A DNA stretch of 64,000 bases from Capsulimonas corticalis (GTDB taxonomy: Bacteria; Armatimonadota; Armatimonadia; Armatimonadales; Capsulimonadaceae): positions 7,068,001 through 7,132,000 of the forward strand of contig NZ_AP025739.1 in assembly GCF_003574315.2 (NCBI RefSeq). The letters run 5' to 3'. Numbering within the stretch: the first letter of the stretch is position 1; the number at the start of each line of letters is the position of its first letter. Below the pieces are notes generated by a model. The model had not been told where the DNA came from. It saw only the letters and a list, made by a program, of their open reading frames with translations, and made no database searches. Below, one piece after another: positions 44,895 to 51,669 of this stretch. The translations under genes were made by a program, and so were the position numbers.

Positions 44895-45434
44895 CTAAGT
44901 TGCGGTGTGTGTCTCAAGATGCATTTGATCGGTGCCTTTCAGGATTTCATGAGCCCGGGCAGTGTCGCCCAGGCCACCATGGGCGACCACAAGAAACTCG
45001 CCGGCCTGGAGGCGGTCCCGATATTTTAGAGCTTGATCTCTCGCGACTCCAGAGGCAATTAACCCGTCAATAAGTGCGCCAACTCCAGCTCCGCCAACAG
45101 CGCCGGCGATGAACCCGGAGAGAGGTCCCATAACCCATAAGGCGCCAACCACAGGGAACACGAAGAAACCCATCGCCCCCAGCATCAAGCCAAAAATCCC
45201 GCCGAACCAGGCGCCTTGCCGTGCGCCCGCAAGCGCGGCGTCCGAGGGCTTATAGAAGCCCTGGATATCCTCACGTGTTTCAAAATTACGTCCGATAATC
45301 GAGATCCTGGCCACGAGAATGCCGTCTGCGGCGAGCCGTCGGACGGCGGCTTCTGCCTCGACGTGAGTTCGAAAACTGGCGATGACCGCCTCGCTGTACT
45401 AGTTAGGTTGTGTTTTTGAGAGTGTGGTGTTCAT
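44895..45434 (-). pseudogene. DUF1269/general-stress-like protein with an in-frame TAG at codon 12
   Basis: ATG 45434 with AGGAGATACTAACA in front starts MNTTLSKTQPN, then TAG (45401-45399), and the frame continues YSEAVIASFRTHVEAEAAVR before VARISIIGRNFETREDIQGF. The rest has a glycine-rich double hydrophobic hairpin (GIFGLMLGAMGFFVFPVVGALWVMG; GAVGGAGVGALIDGLIASGV), as in general-stress/DUF1269-like proteins. CAG to TAG is the simplest origin. A GTG at 45314 could start a shortened protein that keeps the hydrophobic part. It follows PRC1 on the same strand. Confidence 0.65.
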
Positions 45435-45489
45435 TGTTAGTATCTCCTGGCTCGATTCGTCGGTTTCTTTACGAGACTAAATCTTATGG

Positions 45490-46332
45490 TCAACGGCTGC
45501 TTGTTTCGACTTCGACAGCGGATGTCATTCGGCCTGACAACATTTCCGAAGGCGCACGGCGCTGCCGGGTATAGTAAGCGAGCAATTCCTCCTCGAATTG
45601 AGGGCTGATCGGCTTACCGGAATCCCACTCGGGCGCATTTCGAACCTGATCGCACGTAATGTCCACCGTCACGGTGTGGTCTACCCAGATCGTCAGTCCG
45701 ATCCAGTCATGCGGAAGCAGAACCTTTTTCCCTGGCCACCAGTCGCGTGTATCTACCGCAAGGAAACGCAGTTTCCATACGGTATCATCGACGATGAAGT
45801 CCTCGACATGGCCGATATGGCCGTCCTGCGCAGCGATTTTATATCCACTGACTTCCTTGGTGCTGCGAAGATGCGGATCACCCCGGTCACGCGCCGACTC
45901 GTGGCCCCTTGCTCTCTCGTTCTCGGCCTGCGGCGACATGCCGGCTTCGTTCTCTTTGGCCACCATCACCGCCCCCGGAACGCCCGTTCCGCCGGTGAGG
46001 CCCATGCCGCCCCAATAGAATGGCCATGCGTAATAGTCGTAATACTCCGTCTCCCATTGGCGCGACACGGGCTCATTCGTTTCAATTCCCGGGCTCTTTT
46101 CAATCTGGTCGCGAGTTAAATTGACGTTGAGCACGCGGAGATCCCAATCCAATACACCCAGCGCGGCAGGCGCGATCAGTACCTTACGGCCATCAAGCCA
46201 CCCTCCCGTGTCCACGATCAGGTAACGGACCGTCCACTGCTCTTCATCGAACAGGATTTCATCGATTTTTCCGATTTCCCCATCAAGCGCCCGAAGGGCA
46301 TTTCCATGCAGATCTTTGACTTGGATTAACAT
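45490..46332 (-). CDS. Two-domain PRC-barrel protein
   Basis: 280 residues with two PRC-barrel repeats: GEIGKIDEILFDEEQWTVRYLIVDTG (residues ~18-43) and DGHIGHVEDFIVDDTVWKLRFLAVDT (~170-195). They are separated by a region containing EPVSRQWETEYYDYYAWPFYWGG. PRC-barrels are small beta domains that occur in photosynthetic reaction centres, RimM and many stress proteins; the task here is unknown. It follows slipin by 44 bp and is a clear paralogue of the protein at 48104, with the same architecture and linker. ATG 46332 has AAAGGAAACACGAT in front. Confidence 0.85.
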   Translation of the reverse strand: MLIQVKDLHGNALRALDGEIGKIDEILFDEEQWTVRYLIVDTGGWLDGRKVLIAPAALGVLDWDLRVLNVNLTRDQIEKSPGIETNEPVSRQWETEYYDYYAWPFYWGGMGLTGGTGVPGAVMVAKENEAGMSPQAENERARGHESARDRGDPHLRSTKEVSGYKIAAQDGHIGHVEDFIVDDTVWKLRFLAVDTRDWWPGKKVLLPHDWIGLTIWVDHTVTVDITCDQVRNAPEWDSGKPISPQFEEELLAYYTRQRRAPSEMLSGRMTSAVEVETSSR

Positions 46333-46376
46333 ATCGTGTTTCCTTTCTTACTGAGGCATTCTCCGATTCCGTCAGG

Positions 46377-47348
46377 TTACATTGGCGACGTTCCTAAAAG
46401 CTCGGCGTCCGCTATGGGCGTCACTCCGTTCGCGTGCGCTAATCCGTTTGCGGCCACCGGAGCCGGTGTTTCCATCGGAGCGGCTTTTGCGCCCTCCTGC
46501 CCTATCCCCATCGTCAATGCCGTCAAACCCGCAAGACCGCCGAGCTGCATGGATTCGACCGCCGTGCTGGGAACGATGACGATGGTCGAGTTCTGTTTCA
46601 GACCTTCATACAGCATGTTCATCGCTCGCAAGTGGAACGCGACGGGATTATTGGCGTAGGTCTTGGACGCTTCACCGAACTTCTCGGGCACCTGCCGCTC
46701 CGAGTCGCCGAGGATAACGCGCGCCTGACGCTCCCGTTCTACTTGAGCTTGCATCGACATCGCGCTCTCCAGCGACGGCGGAATCAAGACATCCTTGACT
46801 TCCACGGAGATCACCGTAATGCCCCAGGGCTCCGTACGGTCGTCGATGATCATCTGTAACCGAGCGCTGATCGTGTCCCTACCCTCCAGCATATCGGCGA
46901 GCATCGTCTTGCCGATAACATCGCGCAGGGCCGTCTGGCACGCCCAGCCAACCGCCGCCTGATAGTCCGCCACATCCAGGGCCGCCTTCTGAGGATCCAG
47001 AACCTTCCAGAAGAGAACTGCGTCCACGTCCACCGTATCTTTCGTCAGCGTCTTTTCCGCCTTAAACGACATCGTGATCACCCGCGTATCGATCCAGTAC
47101 ACAATGAAATCCACAACGGGAACGATGAAGAACAGCCCCGGTCCCCGCAAGGCCTGGAAGCGCCCCAGGCGCAGGACCACCGCCTTGTCCCACTGATTGG
47201 CGACCTGGAGGGACGAGTACACAATACACGCTAAAACAAACGCCAGTACGCCAGCCGTGATATTTGGCAAGCCAGGCGACGGCCCGCCGATGGCGAAGGA
47301 AATACTCAGTCTCACGCCTAAGATAACGATGACCGCTAATGCTGACAA
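46377..47348 (-). CDS. Slipin (SPFH/band 7 membrane protein)
   Basis: 323 residues: an N-terminal hydrophobic hairpin (LPNITAGVLAFVLACIVYSSLQVA), then the SPFH core beginning QWDKAVVLRLGRFQALRGPGLFFIVP, through TKDTVDVDAVLFWKV, RARVILGDSERQVPEKFGEA-like region and NSTIVIVPSTAVESMQLGG. A proline/alanine-rich tail follows. It is a typical prokaryotic slipin, a membrane scaffold often with NfeD partners, though none is next to it. A TTG at 47348 is the only reasonable start; it has a weak ribosome site. A shared promoter element lies 155 bp upstream (47503-47555). Confidence 0.85.
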   Translation of the reverse strand: MSALAVIVILGVRLSISFAIGGPSPGLPNITAGVLAFVLACIVYSSLQVANQWDKAVVLRLGRFQALRGPGLFFIVPVVDFIVYWIDTRVITMSFKAEKTLTKDTVDVDAVLFWKVLDPQKAALDVADYQAAVGWACQTALRDVIGKTMLADMLEGRDTISARLQMIIDDRTEPWGITVISVEVKDVLIPPSLESAMSMQAQVERERQARVILGDSERQVPEKFGEASKTYANNPVAFHLRAMNMLYEGLKQNSTIVIVPSTAVESMQLGGLAGLTALTMGIGQEGAKAAPMETPAPVAANGLAHANGVTPIADAELLGTSPM

Positions 47349-47502
47349 CTAACTTGCTGATTTCGTACGACTAACTCCTGCGACGCACCCGGTTACGTGG
47401 ACTTTGAGAGGCGGTATTGCTCCGGGGGATAACACTGAGAAAGATGAGCGAGTACGGCCCGCTGCTGGAGCCTGCGCATATTTTACAGGCGCCTATTGGA
47501 AT

Positions 47503-47555
47503 CAGTATGGAGCATGGCGCCCCCCATGTCGCCCGTCCAGGGTAGGACTGTAAAC
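47503..47555 (-). promoter_or_regulatory. Shared promoter element upstream of slipin
   Basis: On the minus strand: GTTTACA, 14 bp, GGGCGACA, 13 bp, GCTCCATACTG. Within it GCGACA and CATACT are separated by 17 bp, a sigma-70-like -35/-10 pair. The same three blocks with the same spacing precede the PRC-barrel gene at 49017. The assignment as a promoter is inferred from repetition and spacing. The start of slipin is 155 bp downstream. Confidence 0.6.
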
Positions 47556-47576
47556 ACGACCTAATGATGGTCTGAT

Positions 47577-47626
47577 GCCTGTCCTTAAGGACAGGCTCTG
47601 GCCCCATCTCACGGTCAGGTGACCGT
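47577..47626. repeat. Two adjacent inverted repeats, upstream of the slipin promoter
   Basis: A 20-bp perfect palindrome GCCTGTCCTTAAGGACAGGC (47577-47596) and ACGGTCA-GG-TGACCGT (47611-47626). They lie downstream of the zinc-ribbon gene end (47781) and 22 bp upstream of the promoter block. A T-run is lacking, so an intrinsic terminator is not clear. The rest of 47349-47780 holds only the promoter above. Confidence 0.5.
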
Positions 47627-47780
47627 CAGTATCAGGTTTAGAGATTTGAGATTATGCGAACATCTTTTGTGACTGACTTTCGGAATGCGTCCTTCAGGCG
47701 TAACCGCACCGGTGCCATCAGCATGGCCCTTCATTGATCTGCCGCTGGCGACAAGTCGACGCCGGCTTGGGCCTCAAGTG

Positions 47781-48101
47781 TTATCGTCCCGGGCTGTACT
47801 CATTAGCAACGCCGCCGATAGGATAAAACCATCTCGTCACGGATTGACACCATTGCAGGACGCGACGGGTGCTTGACTTAGTCGGTTGCCCGATTCCTGG
47901 CGCATCGACTTTGTTCTCCGATAAGGCGCCGCGCCATCCGCAGTTGTAACATTCCAGGGTTAAAATGTGGTTGAGCGTACCGCACAATACACAGAAACCA
48001 GCGCCAGGCTCCGTCAAGGGCGATGGAATGACCGTAAGCCGCTGGCTGTTGGCGGTCAGCGCAACTTCCGGCGCCGTGATTTCTTTCAGAGTTTTATCCA
48101 T
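47781..48101 (-). CDS. Zinc-ribbon small protein
   Basis: 106 residues with a four-cysteine ribbon: CVLCGTLNHILTLECYNCGW, CxxC plus CxxC about 11 residues apart. The N-terminus is polar and the C-terminus basic. It starts 2 bp after the PRC-barrel stop (48104) and is clearly co-transcribed with it. Metal binding is likely; function unknown. The region after residue ~80 (RVLQWCQSVTRWFYPIGG) is less regular. Confidence 0.6.
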   Translation of the reverse strand: MDKTLKEITAPEVALTANSQRLTVIPSPLTEPGAGFCVLCGTLNHILTLECYNCGWRGALSENKVDAPGIGQPTKSSTRRVLQWCQSVTRWFYPIGGVANEYSPGR

Positions 48102-48103
48102 GG

Positions 48104-48976
48104 TTATTGTCTCTCCGAATACGACCGACCGGCGGACGCTTGCCGTTCGTTCCTGTGTGCGACGGGCCGTTCATCCACCTCAAGGCGCTGCTCGCCATAG
48201 TAGACGGCAAGTTCATACTCGAAGGCTGGGCTGATCGGCTCATGCGCATTCCAACTCGGTCCATTACGAACCTGGACGCGTGTTACTCCAACGTTAACGG
48301 ACCGGTCCGGCCATTGGGTGCTGATGATCCATTCGGGTGGCAGGAGAACTTTCTTACCTGGCCACCAATCTCGTGTGTCAACGGCGAGATAGCGGATCAA
48401 CCAACTGACCTCGTCGATAATCAAGTCTTCGACATGCCCAATGTGACCGTCCTCGGCAACGATGCCGTATCCGGTTACTTCGCGCGAGCTGCGCAGGTGA
48501 ATGTCATCGTTTTTGTCCGGATTATCGCCGCCTCGCGCCCGCGCCTCCAGAGCCTGCGGCGAGGCTGCGTTGATTGCGGTTGTGACCGAGTACACTGAGC
48601 CGGGATTCCCTGCTGCCCACGACAATCCCGCGCGGTTAGCAAGCCCCATCCCAGTCCAGTAATACGGCCAGCCGTAATGGTCGTAGTATTCCGTTTCCAT
48701 CTGGCGTGAAACGGGCGCGTCCATATCGATTCCTGGACTGTCCTCCACTTGGTGATGTGTCAAGTTGACATGCCATTCGCGTGTAGTCCAATTCATGTCG
48801 CCGAACGCCTTTGGCGCAATCAGCACTTTACGCTCATTGAGCCAGCCGCCGGTGTTCACCACCAGGTAACGGACTATCCACTGATTATCGTCGAACAGGA
48901 TCTCATCGACACTGCCGATCTCTCCGTCTCGTGCGCGAAGTTTCACCCCGTGCAGTTCTTTAACTCTCCTCAGCAT
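48104..48976 (-). CDS. Two-domain PRC-barrel protein (paralogue of 45490 protein)
   Basis: 290 residues with two PRC-barrels, DGEIGSVDEILFDDNQWIVR (from ~18) and DGHIGHVEDLIIDEVSWLIR (from ~170), and a linker with APVSRQMETEYYDHYGWPYYW matching that of the 45490 protein. Ribosome site AAGGAAGG precedes ATG 48976, 41 bp downstream of a shared promoter element. Its C-terminus differs from the paralogue and is enriched in Arg/Glu. Co-transcribed with the zinc-ribbon gene. Role unknown; stress or envelope inferred from neighbours. Confidence 0.85.
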   Translation of the reverse strand: MLRRVKELHGVKLRARDGEIGSVDEILFDDNQWIVRYLVVNTGGWLNERKVLIAPKAFGDMNWTTREWHVNLTHHQVEDSPGIDMDAPVSRQMETEYYDHYGWPYYWTGMGLANRAGLSWAAGNPGSVYSVTTAINAASPQALEARARGGDNPDKNDDIHLRSSREVTGYGIVAEDGHIGHVEDLIIDEVSWLIRYLAVDTRDWWPGKKVLLPPEWIISTQWPDRSVNVGVTRVQVRNGPSWNAHEPISPAFEYELAVYYGEQRLEVDERPVAHRNERQASAGRSYSERQ

Positions 48977-49016
48977 GTTGCGATATCCTTCCTTACTCTC
49001 ACGACGGACTTAAACA

Positions 49017-49069
49017 CAGTATGGAGCGCGGAAGATGCTCTGTCGCCCGCCCTTAGTTCTGGTGTAAAC
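49017..49069 (-). promoter_or_regulatory. Shared promoter element upstream of PRC-barrel/zinc-ribbon operon
   Basis: GTTTACA, 14 bp, GGGCGACA, 13 bp, GCTCCATACTG on the minus strand, identical in spacing to the slipin copy. The -35-like GCGACA and -10-like CATACT are 17 bp apart. It ends 41 bp from the start codon. Confidence 0.65.
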
Positions 49070-49077
49070 CAGACAAA

Positions 49078-49099
49078 AGGACAGCCCTTGGGCTGTCCT
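49078..49099 (-). terminator. Intrinsic terminator after the thioredoxin-fold gene
   Basis: A perfect 10-bp stem AGGACAGCCC/GGGCTGTCCT with a TT loop; on the minus strand it is followed by TTTTG. It lies downstream of the stop at 49212. Confidence 0.6.
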
Positions 49100-49106
49100 G
49101 AAGATT

Positions 49107-49142
49107 AGGCGATGACCTAACCTCGTGGTTAGGTCATCGCCT
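49107..49142. repeat. Long perfect 16-bp inverted repeat
   Basis: Arms AGGCGATGACCTAACC and its complement with a TCGT loop, next to the terminator at 49078. A very stable hairpin on either strand. It may add to termination or process the transcript. Confidence 0.6.
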
Positions 49143-49211
49143 GAGGTAGGTTTAAAATTTGGTGGTCTGATGAACGAATACCGCGAAAACATGCGAGATG
49201 CGCGGTGACGT

Positions 49212-49709
49212 TCAGTTGTCGTCCTGCGGGATCTCTTCCCAGTCATCCAGTCGGCGGGCGCCGTTTATGAAGAACGCGGGGGCGCCGGTAACGCCGCTGT
49301 GTACGCCGCTCTCCCGATCCTGGCGGACGTGCTCGCCGGAAACATGCCCTGTCATGTCACGAAGAAACTGGTCCATATCTAGCCCCAGATCACGCGCGTA
49401 CTCGACAATGTGTCCGCTGCCGAGCGCGGATTGATGCTCAAAGAGCGTGTCGTGCATCTCCCAAAACCTGCCCTGCCGACCGGCCGCCTCCGCCGCTTCG
49501 GCGGCATGCGCGCGAAGGCCAGGTGTTGGAAAGTGACGGAATACGAACCGCAATCGGCAGCCCATCCGGGCCTGATAGGATCTGATCCTTGGCTGGGCGT
49601 CGGCACACTTTGGGTCCGCGTAATCACCGTATTCCAGAAGAGTGACGACCGCCTCTGTTGGTCCTTGAGAGTGGTCTCGGTCGCTGATAGGCAATGACAA
49701 CTTGTCCAT
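49212..49709 (-). CDS. Thioredoxin-fold DsbA-like protein without the CxxC motif
   Basis: 165 residues. The DsbA/FrnE-like start VVTLLEYGDYADPKCADAQP has DPKC where the catalytic CPxC should be; only one cysteine remains. The cis-proline region GVTGAPAFFINGARRLDDW and helical insert (GRQGRFWEMHDTLFEHQSALG) fit the DsbA-like family. Redox activity with a dithiol is unlikely; a chaperone-like or single-cysteine role is possible. No signal peptide, so probably cytoplasmic. The C-terminus is short. A shared promoter element ends 5 bp before ATG 49709, which would make the transcript nearly leaderless unless translation starts later. Confidence 0.75.
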   Translation of the reverse strand: MDKLSLPISDRDHSQGPTEAVVTLLEYGDYADPKCADAQPRIRSYQARMGCRLRFVFRHFPTPGLRAHAAEAAEAAGRQGRFWEMHDTLFEHQSALGSGHIVEYARDLGLDMDQFLRDMTGHVSGEHVRQDRESGVHSGVTGAPAFFINGARRLDDWEEIPQDDN

Positions 49710-49713
49710 AATT

Positions 49714-49745
49714 CAGTATGGAGCATTCTAGGCTTTCAGTCGCCT
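49714..49745 (-). promoter_or_regulatory. Shared promoter element upstream of thioredoxin-fold gene
   Basis: AGGCGACT, 13 bp, GCTCCATACTG; the last two blocks of the element at 47503 and 49017 at the same spacing (GCGACT, 17 bp, CATACT). The upstream GTTTACA block is absent. It nearly touches the start codon at 49709. Confidence 0.6.
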
Positions 49746-49770
49746 ATCCCCAGGTCTGATATCAGCAATA

Positions 49771-49800
49771 CAAAAGGACAGTCTCAAGACAGTCCTTTTG
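49771..49800 (-). terminator. Intrinsic terminator after the response regulator gene
   Basis: Arms CAAAAGGACAGTCT and AGACAGTCCTTTTG with one mismatch; on the minus strand the stem ends in a T-run. It lies just after the stop at 49824. Confidence 0.6.
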
Positions 49801-49823
49801 GTTGGGATTTCCATGATCCTGGA

Positions 49824-50504
49824 TCAATCCAAGCTCGCCAGGCCGCGTTTGAGCGCTGTAATCACCGCTTGGGTGCGATCCCCCGCGTTGAGCTTACTCA
49901 GAACGTGACCGACATGGAACTTGACCGTACTTTCTGCGATGAAGAGCGCCCGGGCGATCTCCTGATTACTCATGCCCCGGACCATAAACCGCAGCACTTC
50001 CAGCTCCCTGTCGCTCAGCTGCTCGTAGATAATCCGGCTGGCGAGCTTCGCTCCCACTTCAGAGGAGACAGGGGTTTGGCCAGCGTGGACAGCGCGGATC
50101 GTATCCACGAGAACATGCCGGCCGACATCCTTGAGAAGATAGGCTTTGGCCCCCGCCTGCAGCCCGCGATAAATGTCTTCATCCGCGTCGTAGGTGCTCA
50201 GGATAATCGCGCGGGCCGCCGGAGACTGCGTTCGGATGGCGCTGATAGTTTCCACACCGTTCATCCCCGGCATACGCAAATCCATCAGCGTCACATCTGG
50301 GCGATGCTCTCGGTAGAGACAAAGCGCTTCCGTGCCTGAGCTAGCCTGACCGACTACGATCATATCGTCCTGCTCTTCGATGACTCCCGCCAGGCCGTCA
50401 CGGACGACAGGGTGATCGTCCGCGATTAGGATGCGGATCTTACACACATCGTCGTGCATGCCGCTGCTGCGAGCGTAATCGACGCGTGCTGTATTAATAT
50501 CCAT
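49824..50504 (-). CDS. NarL/FixJ-family response regulator
   Basis: 226 residues: receiver domain (IRILIADDHPVVRDGL, phospho-acceptor Asp in VTLMDLRMPGMNG, DEDIYRGLQAGAKAYLLKD) followed by a LuxR-type HTH (LSDRELEVLRFMVRGMSNQEIARALFIAESTVKFHVGHVLSKLNAGDRTQAV). It is overlapped by 11 bp with the histidine kinase at 50494, its obvious partner. It probably controls genes of the nearby stress module; a DNA target is not visible. Confidence 0.93.
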   Translation of the reverse strand: MDINTARVDYARSSGMHDDVCKIRILIADDHPVVRDGLAGVIEEQDDMIVVGQASSGTEALCLYREHRPDVTLMDLRMPGMNGVETISAIRTQSPAARAIILSTYDADEDIYRGLQAGAKAYLLKDVGRHVLVDTIRAVHAGQTPVSSEVGAKLASRIIYEQLSDRELEVLRFMVRGMSNQEIARALFIAESTVKFHVGHVLSKLNAGDRTQAVITALKRGLASLD

Positions 50505-51621
50505 TTGGGTTTGTTTGTGGGGAAATCGGCACGATCAGGTCAATCGCCGTTCCCTGTTTCGAATGACTGACGATGGACAGTGTCCCCTGGGCTTTTTCTG
50601 CGCGCTCTCGCATACCGATCAGGCCAAATCGCCCGGCTTCGGACAGACTGGGATCGAATCCGCGCCCGTCATCGTGTACGCAAAGCCGGACGGCGCCCGC
50701 TTCAAAGGACAGCTTTACGAATATCTCCCGCGCCTGCGCGTGTATGACGGCGTTCCCAATGGCCTCCTGGCCGATCCGAAGCAGAAAATGTTCGATTGAC
50801 GGCGGTAACGGGTAAGGGATGCCTTCCAGCAGATAACGGCCCGCAGTCGCCGTTCCCAGGACCCGCTGTGCCAGGAAATCAGCCAGCGCCTCGCTCAAGG
50901 GGGCCGCCTCCAGCGTCGGCGACCGCAACGCCTCGACGGAACGCCTCGCCTCATTCAAGCTCTCATGGGCCAGGTCGCGCGCTTTTCCGATGCGCACTTG
51001 GACCTTTCCTAATTGGGTCTGACACACAGCAAGGCGGGCCTGACTGGCGGCAAGAGTGTCGGACAAGATCGGCTCAGGCTCCCTGGAGAGAACCGCATCC
51101 GCCGCTTCCAGCTGCGCGGCGATTCCGGTAAAGCCCTGTGCAAGCATGTCATGGATCTCCCGCGCCAGCCGACTGCGCTCCTCCAATACGGCCAACTCGG
51201 CGGCTTGACGCCCATGCTTGTCGGCGGCAGCAACAAGTTCCACTTCCCCGCGCTTTCGTTCGGTAATGTCACGAACGTTACACTGAATGACCGTGTGATC
51301 ACCCTCGGGATAGAGGTTGCTGACAAACTCCACCTGGCGGCTTTCCCCACGTCGGTTCTCAAGCGGCAGGTCCTCGTACCGGATGTAGCCCTCCCGCTTT
51401 AGTCTAAGGAACGCCTCCTGGCTGGCCCCCTTATCGCGCAGAAGCCCAATCTCCCATAGTTCCTTGCCCAAAAGCTCCTCATGCGAATAACCCAGAAGTT
51501 CCGTCATGAACGGGTTAGCATCGGTGATTCGGCCGTGATCGCTGTCCAGGAGGAGGATGCCATCGCGAGCCGTCTCGAACAGTCGGCGGTACCGCAGTTC
51601 CGAAATTCTCAGGGAGTCCAT
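50494..51621 (-). CDS. PAS-domain HisKA_3-type sensor histidine kinase
   Basis: 375 residues: PAS (LRISELRYRRLFETARDGIL, ITDANPFMTELLGYSHEELLG, TVIQCNVRDITERKRGE), then the HisKA_3 dimerisation/phosphorylation segment EERSRLAREIHDMLAQGFTGIAAQLEAA with the histidine in EIHD, and an HATPase domain (GQEAIGNAVIHAQA; VHDDGRGFDPSLSEAGRFGLIGMRERAEKAQG). Cytoplasmic, no transmembrane helix. It shares its PAS module with the SpoIIE phosphatases at 43541 and 51670 and overlaps the response regulator gene. Confidence 0.93.
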   Translation of the reverse strand: MDSLRISELRYRRLFETARDGILLLDSDHGRITDANPFMTELLGYSHEELLGKELWEIGLLRDKGASQEAFLRLKREGYIRYEDLPLENRRGESRQVEFVSNLYPEGDHTVIQCNVRDITERKRGEVELVAAADKHGRQAAELAVLEERSRLAREIHDMLAQGFTGIAAQLEAADAVLSREPEPILSDTLAASQARLAVCQTQLGKVQVRIGKARDLAHESLNEARRSVEALRSPTLEAAPLSEALADFLAQRVLGTATAGRYLLEGIPYPLPPSIEHFLLRIGQEAIGNAVIHAQAREIFVKLSFEAGAVRLCVHDDGRGFDPSLSEAGRFGLIGMRERAEKAQGTLSIVSHSKQGTAIDLIVPISPQTNPNGY

Positions 51622-51669
51622 GGGTGGTGCCGTAACTTTCCTAGCAGCATCAGTGTGTCTAACATACAG

